A stretch of 64,000 nt of DNA from Riptortus pedestris (lineage: Eukaryota > Arthropoda > Insecta > Hemiptera > Alydidae), in NCBI GenBank assembly GCA_019009955.1, contig CM032231.1, positions 91,843,001-91,907,000 of the forward strand. Reading direction: 5' to 3'. The notes below the pieces were generated by a model, which was given only the letters and a program-made list of their open reading frames with translations, was not told where the DNA came from and did not search any database. Shown here one piece after another: positions 38,631-52,317 of this stretch (the stretch's first letter is position 1; each line of letters opens with the position of its first letter). The position numbers were made by a program, and so were the translations under genes.

Positions 38631-39195
38631 CGGGGCTTCTTAAACTATGGGTCGCGTAGCAAAATTCTGGGGTCGCGAGAGATAAAAATACAATTTATGT
38701 TTTATCTACAGTTACAACCTATTCGTCGATTCGACGATGCTTCTTTTACAAAGAGAAGGTTATCTTTCCTTTGGAACGACGAGGCGATTTTCTACTTCCG
38801 GATGTATGTAGGCAATAAAAAACAGGCACATCTCATTAAATTTTTAACTTATACTTTAATTTAATACTTACCACGCAACTACTTGAATATATTCGAGAGA
38901 ATTAAGACGATCAGAATCCTCTTTTATTTTTGAAACTATAATAAATACAATTCTATATTTTTTTGTGCAATTTTTAATTTTAGATTTTTGTATGTTTCAA
39001 AACGAATTCTAAACTTATATATTTTCATATGTATATGTATATTGTTACCTAATAAATAAATCATCAAAAAATATTAATATATTTTTCTTTTATATTTGTA
39101 TAGGGTCGTCAAGAAACTCGCAATCATAAATGGGGTCGTCAAGAAACTCGCAATCATAAATGGGGTCGTAAATTACAAAAGTTTAAGAAGCCCTG
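38631..39195. mobile_element. hAT-like MITE with internal tandem repeat
   Basis: Terminal inverted repeats: 5' CGGGGCTTCTTAAACTATGG and, from the far end, CAGGGCTTCTTAAACTTTTG. This 'CAGGGCTTCTTAAAC ... GACCCC' type end is typical of hAT elements. It encloses about 565 bp without transposase. Flanking 8-mers show no clear duplication. A 30-bp unit is duplicated next to the 3' TIR. Confidence 0.65.
39103..39162. repeat. 30-bp exact tandem duplication
   Basis: The unit beginning 'gggtcgtcaagaaactcg' occurs at 39103-39132 and 39133-39162 without differences, and a third start (GGGTCGTA) follows. The exact identity implies a recent duplication inside the hAT-like MITE. Confidence 0.95.
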
Positions 39196-40659
39196 CTCTA
39201 GAAGGATCTAGGCGCCAGCTTCCGCTGGCCGTTCTCTAGATCTACTCCCGGTGCCAATCCTCTGCAAAGATTTTCTTCATTTCATTTGTACTTCTTAAAT
39301 ATTTTATTATATATACGTAATTGTCACAACAATATTAATGGGCTACACGATTCTTATTATGAAAAAATTATAATGACATCCATTATTTAACAAGCCATTT
39401 ATACTTGGTTTTAAGAATGGAATTTATTAACGCCAAATTTATAATAACTCGGACGGGAGTAGTCGGTCACCTCATTTGTCTAGATTTACTTTAGCCATAT
39501 CTTCACTAAACGTTTCTATAGCCGATTAGTATATCGTATCCATTAATAGGTTTTCAATGTGGGCTAAGAATATCGCCTTAACACTCATGGCTAATCCGAG
39601 ACCTTCAATTTATTGACAGCTATATAATGCCTTTAATTTTAGAAGTTGTCTTTGCTGAATTATTAGGAACTTCATTGTCGAAAATTCCATTGCGGCCACG
39701 AATCCGTACGAAATGTAATTCAAAGTTTTGTTTGGATGGTAATATTAATATGTGTCGATTTGAGTATTTTTTTTTTTATTTCACTGTCTGTGTAAATTTT
39801 AATTAGTTTGTGTTTGTGAGAGAGAAAAGATGTGAGCACATTTGAGATGCTTTTGGAATTCAGATTTTTTTTTCATGAGTTATCGAATCAAAGTAAAACT
39901 TCAAAGGGCTTCTTAAGGACTTAATTAAACGTTAATTTTTATAAATTAGGCAAACTGTCAGTCAGAAAACGGAAAGTTTTTAGTCTAGGGGTTGTTTTTA
40001 AGTTTTTGAAAAGGGCAAAGTGTCGGAGCAGCTGGTGGACAGGTCGATGAAGATAAAAGGCCCTCTTTAATGAAGCCAGTTTTCTTTTCTGCATCTTCTA
40101 AAATTAAACAAGGCAGAATATTGTTAGTTTCCCAGAAGAATAAATGAAGAAATGGAAGTCGAGATATTAGAATTATATTTCCCAGGCATTAATCTGAGCT
40201 TTCTTGCTAGAGAAATCTGATTTCCGTGAAGGTAGCATATTTTAGACATTAATCTATTTCAGGAAAAAAGTGATAAGAGCCCCCAGTTTAAAGGGATTGG
40301 AGTTACTACAATAATATAATTCTCTTCTTAGAAAAGCGTATTTTCTTTTTTATTCTTTCTCTTTACCCGCCTTCATGTAAAGTTAGTTATGTAAATTATG
40401 TACTTTATTCGCCTATTTCTTGTGGTTTATTCAAAAATGAGAACTTTCTAGGGAATTTTTTTTAAATTTATCTATACTGCATATTATGTTTAATGGTGCA
40501 TTTCTGCTAAGCAGTTCTGAGCTAATTCATTGTGCCTAAATTAACTTGGACTTATTCTCCTTTGGAATTAAACATTTTTTTTTATATACGTTGTATTATA
40601 GAAGTAAAGTGCACTTCTTGCACCTTCTTTAATAAGAATATAAAGCTATATTTTTGTTT
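39196..40659. other. No gene identified
   Basis: A GC hairpin at about 39205-39242 (GCCAGC-TTCC-GCTGGC within GATCTAG...CTAGATC) stands out. 39545-39600 may be a decayed SINE head. The remainder is AT-rich. Confidence 0.45.
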
Positions 40660-40800
40660 AGGACTAGCTTCAATACCCGGCCTTACTAGGGATAAGTTAA
40701 TAATTAAGGTTTTTGCTGTGTCTTTTTTCAAAACATCATGGACCATATAACATAATTGTTGAATAAAAGTTCCTTTTGCCAAAAGCGGTCAAAAACATAA
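40660..40800 (+). mobile_element. Family 2 repeat, 5' fragment
   Basis: 'tttaggactagcttcaatac' and CCGGCC match the start of the copy at 17070, followed by a diverged body. Truncated. Confidence 0.5.
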
Positions 40801-41339
40801 CAATGACAGCTATGTTTTGTATATAACAATCATTATTACAAAAGAATCTTTTGTATATCTTGTAACTAAACTTTATTTTCATAATGGTACACAGTACGTT
40901 CAGTGATGTATAATATATTAGTGGATCATTGTTAATAAATACCAGAAATTATTGAATAACCCCAGAACTTTTGCCCCCTGCAGCATTCGTCCTTTTAAAT
41001 TATTTATTTATGAGAATTAAATAAGTTCACATTACAGAGAATAACAATGCATTTATACAATAAACGTATAAGCATGAAATCCAATGTGCTGTTGTGATTG
41101 GTGAGGCAGAAGTTATAATAGCTTTATCTGAGCATTTCCACAGTAATACGCCTCTTACAATCCTGCGTATAAACTGGGAGTTGTATAATTTCCCCTCACT
41201 TCAAATCCTCCCATTAAAATGGAAGAGTATTATGCATATACCAATAACATTAAACTAATCGTAATCGTTAGGAGAGGCGAATAGCTTAAATAGATGAATA
41301 TTATGTTAGGAGAGGAGTTGCGAGGTAAATACTAATTCA

Positions 41340-41700
41340 AATACAGAGTTTTGTTTAGTTCGGTTCACATGTTTAATTCCAATTGAATTGTTACCTCCCG
41401 CTATAGTTTTTTGCGTATATCTTGTTTATACTTGGATATACGACTAATGTGTATATAACAAAAGTTACTTTAAATAACAAAGTAAATAATTTTTGTTATG
41501 TGCATGTTTGCCCAAAAACCAACAGTAAAGGAAATAACGCGATTTTTTATTTCAGACCTCCCTTATAACCCCCACTCTTGTTCGTCGCTGAGAATATTAG
41601 TATAGCCTAAAGTCTAAATTGGGTTAGTAGTAATAAGCGTACTAAATTTCATAAAATTCGGTTCTGTAGTTTGGGCGTGATAATCTAACAAAATAACACC
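41340..41700 (+). mobile_element. Family 2 repeat copy
   Basis: Shares 'acaaaagttactttaaataa', 'gttatgtgcatgtttgcc', 'cctcccttataacccccact', 'atagcctaaagtctaa' and 'tttcataaaattcggttc' with 17690-18000. The 5' part is missing. Confidence 0.75.
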
Positions 41701-42681
41701 CACCATTTGTTAATATCGTTCAATCACCCGAAAGCCATGCCAGTCATTCAGACAGTCAACATTTCTTGTCTCACCAGTTGAATCATTCTACCCCTAGCTC
41801 CCACGTTACCTTTACACAGGAAGTTTATCCTTCAGAATCTGACACATAGATATGTGAGGCACGTACTCGTATAAGAATGGAGCATAGAAGGAAAACAAAA
41901 TCTCCAAGAATAGGTTCTTAAACCTTACAAAAATTAACTTACAATTGGACTAAATTCTACACAAAAGCGTAAATCCTGACCAAAGGAAACTCTATACTTT
42001 AATACCGATTCTAATAATGATCTCACCATTATGAGGCTTGGGGCCAATCTCAGGTTCCGAATGAATACTACCTGCGACGTACGGGTTTCTTACTAGAAAT
42101 CTGCTAGGGAAGACGCATCCAATGAAGAGAGGGAGGAATGCCTCTTTCACCTGAGGCAGAGTAAAGCAAGCAAACACAAGTTTGAAGTCAGTGGGTACAA
42201 TTTTGAGAAATCACAATAAGGAATGTTTGTCCTTTAAATGAGATATGATCAAACATAAGTTTGATAAGGAATGCCTTACGGTCGAGTTAAATACTGAGCC
42301 ATGAGATTGAAATTCGACTTATATTATTCAAATATATTAAAAAAAGGCTATTTTTGAAGAAACATGATGCTCAATCATATTTTGGAGTGTGCGGCACTTG
42401 ATACAAATGTCAGTGGTTTATAAATATATATCGGGGTTGGAAAAGGAGATCTGACCTTGTTAGAATGAAGTGGGAAATCTGAGAAGCATATTCTCCTCCC
42501 ACATAGGTCTCCCCAGCCCTCGCTTCGCATATGAAGTGTGAAAATTGACTTACCTCCGCTTTATTTGCATCGCCTGCTTTCCACAAACCAGAAATTTCCT
42601 TAGAATATTTTCTCATTCCTCTTTGATAAAAAATAATGTTATTTACTTGATAAGTACTCCTTGGTTCATTGTTTTAAACTT
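41701..42681. other. No gene identified
   Basis: AT-rich; short minus frames at 41992-42177 and 42410-42616 are not recognised. Confidence 0.45.
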
Positions 42682-42801
42682 TTAGCAGATTTCTCCTAAG
42701 GGAAATCAGCTATTAAGGTCGTACTTAGGACGCGATTTTCGAAAAATTTCTTCAAATGTCCATCGATCCTACCCAGGAGATGACGAAAATGAGTTCCGTT
42801 C

Positions 42802-42845
<44 letters not shown>

Positions 42846-43325
42846 ATATATATATATAGCTGTTACAGCTCTAGCGGTCGCAATTTTTGTCTTATCGTTT
42901 CCAAACTTGATATATAATCGTTTTATACAAAAAGAAAGATCAAGTTCGTTAACGGCTGAAATCGGGGGTTTAAAGGGAGAGAATTTCTAAAATTCTTAAT
43001 ATCTCCGTTATTATGCGTCGGATCGAATTATTGTGTAGAACCAATCTTATTGCAAATGTAATGATCTATAAATGTTGTTATGTACATTTTTTCATTATCT
43101 TGATTATTAACTGAGATATTTACATTTTTTTTTCAGTTTTCAATAAAGCCCCACTCCTACTCATCTCATATTAACAATATTCTATTATGTTATTAAGCAC
43201 TTTGTTGGAAGCTTAAATACCAAATATTGTTCTCATTGAACTTTTAAGTTTTGAGATAAATGCAAGTACGTGGCGCACGTGGGAAATCTGCTTAGTAAAC
43301 GCAGCCCCTGCGTGACGGACTTTTA
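42682..43325 (-). mobile_element. Family 1 (HINE-like) element, full length, subfamily B
   Basis: Both ends present. The 3' palindrome side (TTAGCAGATTTCTCC, one change) is at 42682. A (TA)n array with a TC interruption lies at 42806-42858, then the common and subfamily B bodies. The 5' end has CACGTGGGAAATCTGCTTAG, GCAGCCCCTGCGTGACGGAC and T-run at 43325. It is the best single reference for subfamily B. Confidence 0.87.
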
Positions 43326-43582
43326 TTTGTTAAAAGAGCATCTGTTGGAGGAGAGGGTGATTCAAACGAAGAGTTTATTGTATCTTGCTCTAACTGTATT
43401 GAGTCTTGTCAGGTCATATGTTTTTATTAAGTCAAACATATTAAGTTTAATATCGTCATGGCAACATAATCCTATGATATTAACAAATGTTATGTATTTT
43501 TAAGTGCTTATGCAATGTCTAATTACTTATTTTGACGGATGAGATTTAGTTTCGGCTGCAAATAATGTACTTGAAAGTGTTA

Positions 43583-44165
43583 GAATGAGTGGTGCGAATA
43601 TGAAAAGCCTTGGACAGGTATAATTACGATACCTTGCGGGTGAAAAAGGAAGCTATTCTAATAAAGAACAACTTACTAGGTTATGGAACAGACATGATCA
43701 GGAAGCCACAAGATGAAGCCGCAGCTCTGGAATGGGAACTGGCGAACACTAATTCTAAAGGTGATGATATCATCTTTGCCTTGAGTCAGCTGACACAATT
43801 TAGACGATGCCCTGCTACATCTGGCCAGGTATGGGAAAAGTTGAGCTCCGTGTTCCAATCGAGTGTACCGGCAAGAAAAGCAATTCTTAAAGAAGCTCGT
43901 TCTCACAAGACCGAAGGTCGGAGATGACGTACGAGACCACATCGTCTGTTTGTTGATGTTGTTGATAAATTGGAGAACGTGGGAGTAATTATAAATGACG
44001 ACAGCTCACGATAATGTTGCTTTACTCATTTTCTGATGACTAATAACTTCAGAGGTGCCATCGCGACGAACTTCCATGTTCACGAAATCTCAAGGTAAAA
44101 ATATTCGAACAAATTAAAATGGCTCTAAAGAAGGTAATGATGTTTCTAATACATTTTAAAAAAGA
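43583..44165 (+). pseudogene. Ty1/copia retrotransposon gag fragment (UBN2-type)
   Basis: The plus frame 43610-43927 encodes YNYDTLRVKKEAILIKN, then LLGYGTD, DEAAALEWELANTNSK, FRRCPATSGQVWEKLSSVFQ and SSVPARKAILKEARS. It is a close match in pattern to copia-type gag (GxNYxTWxxxMxxxL ... A...W...D..A...I...L ... A...W..L...Y). After 43927 frameshifts and stops intervene, but pieces such as VDKLENVGVIINDD and FRGAIATNFHVHEI continue the gag pattern to about 44165. No zinc knuckle, integrase, RT or LTR is visible nearby. This is a decayed solo fragment. Confidence 0.8.
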
Positions 44166-44295
44166 AACCTTCAAAAATACTTTACAAAAGGAAAATGAGA
44201 AATCAATAACGACAAACTTAGGACATTTCCATTTACGTGCCGAATGTGCCCTGTTAAGAGGCCACATTTTGTCTACACAGACTTAATTGTAATCT

Positions 44296-44457
44296 GAAAA
44301 TACCTTCCTCTAACCACCCCTTCCCACTTGTCCGATTTCAGCCATTAACGAACTTGATCTCTCTTTTTCCATAAAACGTTAAAATATCGAGTTTGGTAAC
44401 GATCAAACAAAAATTACGACCACTAGAGCGTTAACAGGCAAATAAATAAATAAATAA

Positions 44458-44515
<58 letters not shown>

Positions 44516-44635
44516 GAACGGACCTCATTTTCGTCATCTCCTGGGTAGGATCGATGGACATTTGAAGAAATTATTCAAAAATCACGTCATGAGTACGACC
44601 TCAATAGCTGATTTCCCTTGAAGGAAACCTGCTAA
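44296..44635 (+). mobile_element. Family 1 (HINE-like) element, 3' half (unit 1 of a joined set)
   Basis: Starts in the pyrimidine-rich block before 'gtccgatttcagccattaac', includes (AAAT)n then (TA)n 44462-44511, 'ttttgaacggacctcatttt', and the palindrome with a change. It ends CTGCTAA at 44635, immediately followed by unit 2. Confidence 0.85.
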
Positions 44636-44685
44636 TTGCGACCGCTAGAGCGTTAACAGACACACTCCCACACACACACACACTC

Positions 44686-44716
<31 letters not shown>

Positions 44717-44839
44717 GTTTTGAACGGGCCTCATTTTGTCACCCCCCAGGTAAGAACAATAGACATTTGTGGAAATTTTCGAAAATCCCGTCATGAGTGC
44801 TTCCTCAAAAGCTGATTCCCCTTAATGAAAATATGCTAA
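44636..44839 (+). mobile_element. Family 1 3' end, unit 2 joined directly to unit 1
   Basis: Begins TTGCGACCGCTAGAGCGTTA, a position about 200 bp upstream of the family's 3' end. It runs through a CA/TA array (44670-44716) and the post-array block to GCTAA at 44839. No spacer separates it from unit 1. Confidence 0.8.
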
Positions 44840-45100
44840 AGGCGGTTAGTAAACTAAGCAGATTTCCCATGGAGCGGTATGATAGACTATTGAGCTGTTC
44901 TTACCTTATATTTTCTATTTCCAAACAAAAATCCGATGAGTAGTAGTTGGTCTTTACTAGAAACTTGAAAGTTCCAATAATTGAATTTCAAACTTTTTTG
45001 GGGAGTTGCCCCTTCTACAAGGCCCGAAGATTGTACAATCTAGAATTTTCATTAGACGAAATTCTGAAAATTGAAGAAAATACTGTTCAAACCCTATTTA
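44840..45100 (+). mobile_element. Family 1-like 5' segment, subfamily C (unit 3)
   Basis: Begins AGGCGGTTAGTAAACTAAGC and GCAGATTTCCCATGG directly after unit 2, then subfamily C sequence ('tgatagactattgagctg', 'tctatttccaaacaaaaatc') that fades near 45100. The CGCAG hairpin is missing. Confidence 0.55.
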
Positions 45101-45174
45101 TGTTCTTTAAGACTGCAAACGTTTTTACTGTAATATAAACTTTTTTCTGTGCTACCAACCCTCCGGGTTGAAGC

Positions 45175-45774
<600 letters not shown>

Positions 45775-45982
45775 TAATCATAAATAAAAATATAATGATA
45801 TGAATAAGCTGTAAAATATAAAAAGATAATGTGGGTGTAAGATTACTAAATTTTCTAGCATTAATTCATTGTGGAAGGTACATATTTGTTAAGTAACATA
45901 GATATGACTGTGCTAATAAACAATAAACTGTTTTTCATATTCAATATGTTTTGGATATTCAAAATGTTTTGGAGTGTAATAT

Positions 45983-46212
45983 GGGGCTCAAGTTAGCCAT
46001 GTGAGGTAAAGCGGTGCTATTGACTCACATGGTAAACCTACAGAGGCGAGTTCGATCCCCACCTGGGTAATAGTAATTTATTTAGTTACGAACTCATTAA
46101 AGAAAATCCTTAGTCCTACCCTGGCTATAAAAAGGTAGTAACCTATAGATAACCCGTCCCAATAAACCTTAGTATCAAGAAGTGTACGTTAATAAATAAT
46201 AATAATAATGAA
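45983..46212 (+). mobile_element. tRNA-derived SINE, full length, 8-bp TSD
   Basis: Head GGGGCTCAAGTTAGCCATGT, B-box-like GAGTTCGATCCCCACC, body and (TAA)n tail. TGTAATAT is repeated at 45975-45982 and 46213-46220. Confidence 0.9.
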
Positions 46213-46626
46213 TGTAATATGAGACTGAAATCATCTTTGATAATAGCAGCGTTGGAGGAATTGCGATCAAGTAAGGGCTTTGCCCCTGCTGCAAAGGACG
46301 TCCTCTGGAATGGTAATATTGACAAGTCAGTGACACGTCAATATGGAGTTTAATAATAGCTCTATGAAAATATAGTCTATTGACCTCCTATAAGCTCTGT
46401 CATTGTTATCCTTCAATTATTTTCCTTCCATTATTTCTTTTAGTATAATTTTCTCCAGTTATAAAATCAAGAAAGCGCTATATTTATTGATACTTTCCAT
46501 TCATGTATATTTGCCCCTCGAATAATAATTTTTATTTTGTTTTAGTTTCTATTAATAAATTACTCTAAACAGTTCCTTTTTTTTCAGGACTGAATTAAAA
46601 TTAGGGCAGTTTTCCGTTTTATTATG

Positions 46627-46684
<58 letters not shown>

Positions 46685-46860
46685 GTTATTTATGGTTATA
46701 CACTTTTACTCCCTTTACTGAATTCCCATTTCTGATTATTTGACTGTTGCTGTTAACAAAGACAACCTTCAGTTTTGCATTAAACGTTTAAATATAGGGG
46801 TCAATTGTAAATAATTTAATTTTTATTGTCAGCTGGTGGGAGGGGGGGGGGGTGATGAAT
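46213..46860. other. No gene identified
   Basis: AT-rich, with a standalone (TA)n array at 46631-46679 and a G9-10 run near 46842-46851. Confidence 0.5.
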
Positions 46861-47147
46861 CAGGTTAATTAGAAACACTTTTTTGTGGCTCCTCACAATT
46901 TATTTCTTATAACGCTTAGGGCTTTCAGGAATTAAATTCCCATCCTCAGAGCTACAAACAATAAAACACTATTATTAAGGGGTCTAAAATTTTTTTAAAA
47001 GTACATAATTGGTCATATAACAAAATAGTCAATATCACTATAAAATTTATAATATAAATAATAATAAAAAAAATATACATTTTATAGTGTTATTGACTAT
47101 TTTGTAAAATTGTGAGGAGCCACAAAAAAGTGTTTCTAATTAACCTG
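46861..47147. mobile_element. Foldback element with perfect 41-bp terminal arms
   Basis: CAGGTTAATTAGAAACACTT... at 46861-46901 is exactly reverse-complemented at 47107-47147. A second inner inverted pair (about 47021-47050 and 47078-47103) nests inside, but the two pairs are asymmetric: about 120 bp of unpaired sequence lies only on the left. On the minus strand the unpaired part ('ctctgaggatgggaattt', 'cctgaaagccctaagcg') looks like a retroelement 3' tail; that resemblance is weak. Confidence 0.8.
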
Positions 47148-48420
47148 GTAAATAATTTCGTTTTTTTAATAATTAAACTGAAACTGGCTTTCAAGAAAAT
47201 CCAGTTTCCAAAGATGTGTAGCAATTGTCTTTCACTTCGTAAATAAAATTCAATTATGAAGTAGCTAATTTATATTAATGAAATTCTTATTTTTATTGAC
47301 TATTGAAAGGGTTGATAAATTCTTTTACTGTCTTCTTTGTACTTTCAGCCTCAAATCCAGAGGGTAGATATTGTGAAAAGAGCTGTGTTTTATTGAAGTG
47401 AAATGTCAAGTTCTTTATCTCCACGTGCCCCCAACGCCTTGAATTAGATTCCTGCGGTGCCATCTATCTTGCAGGGCTAAACATTTCCCTCCGGCTGTTG
47501 GCCCGAGGAATGGCCATATCCAAGGGTTATATAACGCTCCTCTTATGAGTTTAATATCGGCATAAGGCTTTCCTCTTAGGATTCACGTGATATGGAAAGG
47601 AATTATATGACTTAGAGGATTAATATCCACAGCATCAACAAGAAATTTGAGTTGTTCTATAACAAAATTTCGATACATTGCCTTCTCAGGAAATACGATC
47701 AAAACATAACGTGTTTAATGTCAATAGGGAAAATCCCCTGGAGGGGGGAGATCATTAGGGGAAATTTGCTAAATGGGCCGATTGTGATGGCCAGGACATC
47801 TAGATAATAAGGAATTCTGGCTTCTGTCCAGATGGATGATGTACTATTGTTGGAAGAAAAAGTGAATGTCCACACTATAGTTATTTGATGACTTATGTTG
47901 TGGCCAACCCATTGACCAAAAAGTTATATTTATAAATAATATAGATGTTTAGTTCATTAAGCATTCCGTGATCGGTAGTATTCGGGATTGCTCAGCATCT
48001 TTGGGCACCCAGATTAGAATCGACGTACAGTAACTAGTGTATTCCTTCTACAGACCAAGTGACTGCTTTCTCCAGTTTTTCCAAGTTCCAAGAACTTCTT
48101 GAAGCCCACGGCTTTTCCAAAATTGGGGGAAACATTCTTCTTGGAGTTCAGTAGTTCTAGGACGGACGTCGGGGAAGAGAAATCACAGAATTCCATTGAT
48201 ATCCAGTATCAGGTACCTGATTCATCCATCTGCCTTCACCCAGACTGAGTGTCTTATTACTTCATTGAATTGGATCGATTCTCGCTGAAGGCGATCATGA
48301 TTTTTTTTTTACTGTTCGTTTGTACAGTCACATTAGTTATTAGCGAATTAATATTAAGTAATTTTAGCTAATTTAACAACAAAAAGAAGTAAAATTATTC
48401 CAGGTCCAAGACCGTATAAA
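47148..48420. other. No gene identified
   Basis: A less AT-rich patch at 47420-47600 lacks an ORF or splice pair I can defend. The rest is AT-rich. Confidence 0.45.
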
Positions 48421-48597
48421 ATTTTTTTATTTTTTTTTAACGTCCACTTTTTGCAACTAAGGCTAATTGGGGCGGGTTATCTACAGGTTACCACCCTTTT
48501 CTAGCCAGGGTGGGAGTTTAGGATGTTATTTAATGAATTCCGTCTCTAAATAATTTCCTTTGCCCAGACAAGAATCGAACTCGCCACTCTAGGTTAA
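48421..48597 (-). mobile_element. tRNA-derived SINE, head truncated
   Basis: Minus copy: T-rich tail, 'aacgtccactttttgcaact', 'gggcgggttatctacaggtt', 'cacccttttctagccaggg', B-box side 'aatcgaactcgccactctag'. It stops at the point where the tRNA-like 5' half should continue, giving way to an A-run. Confidence 0.85.
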
Positions 48598-50178
48598 AAA
48601 AAAAATCGATTTAATGTTTTTTTTTTTTTAATGAGAAAACATTTATTTCTTTTATTTAATTCAAATAATTTTTTTTTTTAATGTTTGTAATTAACAGTCA
48701 ATTTATAACTAATCTTTATAACTCAGTTGATTTTAATTTAGTTCATTTATTTTTATGCATATTTATCCTTAATATTACTTTTCAAAAAAGTACAATATAA
48801 TTTAATTTTTAACAACAATCCAGAATTTTTTTATATGTGAAACGATCACTTTGACCCTATACCCGCCGTCACAACTTACATGAGACCTCTTTGAAGATTC
48901 CTTTCGAAACCTCGCTCTGCGTGTTCTATGAACTGTTCTAGAACCAGTTCCATTTGAAGGGTAGTGCCTGAAAGTTAATCACTTTATCAGAATAAACTTT
49001 ATAATTCAAACAAGTTTTCCATAAATAATTTATCAATTCTGTCATGGGTTTCTTTTTATTATTGGAATAAGAAAAGTATAAGAAGGGTTCAAATTCATTT
49101 AATTAACTTCAATGTTGTTGTTTTCTTTGTTTTTTATTATAATTAATTTGAATGTCTAATTTATTTACTTTTTTTTTTTTAAAAAAAAAAAACCCTTAGC
49201 TAAGAGAATATTTTGTTTTTCTTTGTTACAAGTCCTATGCTTTCCCTTTTTCAATTATTTAATATTTTATTCGAAACCACAGTTCTTTAATTTAAGTAAA
49301 AAGTATTTCTTGTTCGCCTGAGGCCCTTATTGGCTTCAAAACTTTTGAGCTTTGTATTTCCTTGAAAGTTTAATTAACTTCCGGGGAATGACAAGCCTTA
49401 AGAGAGGTATTTCTCACACACTTGAGGAGAAACAAATTACTTAATTTACTTGTAGAGCTCTTGGCGCTGATAGTGTTAATATAAAATAGACATTACAATT
49501 AAGAAATTCAGACTCATAGGATTTATTTTTTCTTGGTTTTTGGTTAAAACTACTGAAGAAAGAATGCAGTGTTAAAAAAATATTAAGTAATGTTTAAAAC
49601 CTTTGGAGACATTCATTCGGCTTTCATAATTACAAAAAGATAATGATAGGTTCAACTGGACGCTTCTTTTATGGAGAAATACCTAATGTTTATCCTTTTC
49701 ATCGAAAACATTACAGAGTATTTTGGTATTAAGCCCTAGAGCATCAGCTTTCAACATTCTTGAATTATTGTACTTTCCCACGTATTTCCTACATTGAGGT
49801 GATTGCACATTCTTACACCGATACTCAAAATACATCGAGGGTCCTTTGAGACCACCGAAATGTCAATGCACTCAATATAAATTCCCATAAAGCTAAAATT
49901 GTAAAATACCAAACAGGTAACCGTTTGAAAAAGTTTTATTGATATGACTTTCCAATCATCAATTTGAGTATACTCGTATAAGAATGCTCCTGGAAACCTT
50001 AATTACACTTACAGTAGTACATCAAAGCTTAGCCAAATGACTTAGATTACATCTAGAATAGAAATTCTTCGATAAAGACACTATATAAAAAGGCATTTAC
50101 ACATTCGATCCACTCCAATGTTTGTCTTTTATTTAACGGAGTCAAGAATACACACGTCTATTTTCGAGAAGTTATATA
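48598..50178. other. No gene identified
   Basis: Very AT-rich with repeated T-runs and A-runs (48600-49200); nothing recognised. Confidence 0.55.
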
Positions 50179-52317
50179 CAGTAGGGACCCGATTAACCGA
50201 GTCGATCGGGACCGCTGTTACCTCGGTTAATCGAAATTCTCGGTTAATCGGAACCTACTAATACCAGCTGAAAATAAAATACCAGGTTTTTAGAATAAAA
50301 ACTAGTACCTACCTATAAGTTTAATAATTATATTCATATTTATATTTTTTAATCATAAATTAATAATAGAAGTAGAATGTATGTACATACATACATATGT
50401 AGTATAAAATAACATCGGACACAAAAAAAAAAATTAATGGAAAATTGGAAAACTATTTTGATTTAAAAAAATCATTTATTGTTTGTTTTAAACAACTGCT
50501 TCTATCAGCAGCTGCAGTGTCTCTCCACTTCCTTAACATCATCAGTTCATATGAAGGCACATCACCTTTGCCTTCTAAATAGAGTAGTGACCTGTCAAGT
50601 AGGTTGAAACCCTCCTCATGGCTTACTTTCGTGGGGATAGATACCTCGTCTCCTTCAAGCTCTTCTTCGTTAGTTGTTTTCATTATTTCATTAATGATTT
50701 CATCTTCCGTTAGGACCGCTGATCTCTTTAATGATTCTTCATTGACCCAATCCGTAACTTCGAAGTCCATTACATCTTGGGAGTTAAGATCTTTTAACAA
50801 AGAGCACAACTCCAGATTTGTTGGTGGCTCTTCGTTTGGCTGACTACTATAGGTAACTTCAGGCCATAAGTTTTTCCAGGCTTTATTTAATGTGGTGGGG
50901 TACTGAATCCCAGGAATTAGCTGCCATGTAAATGACATCTTTAATTGTAATCTTTTTTAGTTGTTCTATTATCCCTTTATCGTTATCTAATAACATTGTA
51001 GTTAAGAGCTTCTTTTTGTAAATGCCGAAATTACTCCTTGATCCACGGGTTGGATCAATGATGTAACATTTGGTGGGAAAAACATGGCCTTAATCTCGCA
51101 CACGCTTAAGACGCTCTCGTCGGGATGTGATGGTGCATTATCAATGAGAAGCAGGGCTTTATGAGGCAGTTTTTTTTCGTCAAAAAAATTTTTGACGTGT
51201 GGTACAAAATTATGTTTGAACCAATGCTCGAAAATTTCAGCACTCATCCACGCAGATTTTTGATGATTATAAACAACCGGCAGGTTATTAAAATTGACGT
51301 GTTTGAGGTTTGGCTGATTTTCCGATTAAAACTAACTTAGTTTATCCTCTCCACTTGCATTGGCGCAAACCAAAACAGTGACCCTATATTTAACACCCTT
51401 GAAACCACTAACAGATTTTTCCATATTCGTCGCTAGAGTTTTTGGGGCAACACTTTATACCACAAACCGGTCTCATCAGCATTGTAAATTTGGACCGCGC
51501 ATAGATTATGGGACTTTACTAATAAAGAAAAACTATTACAACTAAATCTCGTCGCAGATTCCGTGTCTACTGAAAGTTTTTCCACGGAAATGGCGAGTGC
51601 TCTTATGCCGCGTGTCTGTTTTTAAAACGACTTAGCAAACCTTTACTCGCCTCAAATTTCTCTATAGGCGAATTTAATTTTAAATTAAGAGAAAATGCTT
51701 TCTCTTGAATTATTGGACCACTTACCGGGAATCCTTGCTCTCTTGCCTGGCAAAACCACAGTAAAAGAGCTTCTTCTAAAAGCTCACACGATGACTTCTT
51801 CAATGTAGAACTGCAGTTAGAAGCCTCCTTGGATGCACTTTGATAAACATAGTCTTCAATTTGCTTCCTATTCCTCCTCCAGTCACCGACAGTATTTTCA
51901 CCGACACCATAATCCTGAGCAACTTTTTTTAAAGACTCGCCCTTTGTCCAAGCGATGAAATTGCTTTCTAATTTTTTTTCAAGCGAAATAACCACTCTTT
52001 TAACGTTTTTTAGCCGGTTGTGACAAGTAAGAGATGTAAATAGAATATTCCCGGAACAGGGGAAGGAGGGTTGGACGGGGTGCTAGAGATGTATTTCTCA
52101 GAAGGCAATTAACGACTGTCTTAGAGCTTCCTTTTCAATAAACCGCTTGCTGAACACCTGCATCCGGCCTAGGGTTTTGAGGGTTTTAAAAAGGTTCATA
52201 ATCACTTCCAAAGGTTACCGCACCTACTTTTTTTTTTTTTTTTTTTTTTTAAATGTTTGGCACCTCGGTTAATCGGGACCTCGGTTAATCGAAACTCGGT
52301 TAATCGGGTCCATACTG
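50179..52317 (-). mobile_element. Tigger/pogo (Tc1-mariner superfamily) DNA transposon, complete ends
   Basis: 23-bp terminal inverted repeats: CAGTAGGGACCCGATTAACC... at 50179 and CAGTATGGACCCGATTAACC... read from 52317, with one mismatch. Both are followed by extra CTCGGTTAATCG subrepeats. The dinucleotide TA flanks both sides (50177-50178 and 52318-52319), the expected target-site duplication. Length is 2139 bp, normal for a Tigger-type element. It carries a broken transposase on the minus strand and a T-run (52228-52249) near the right end. Confidence 0.93.
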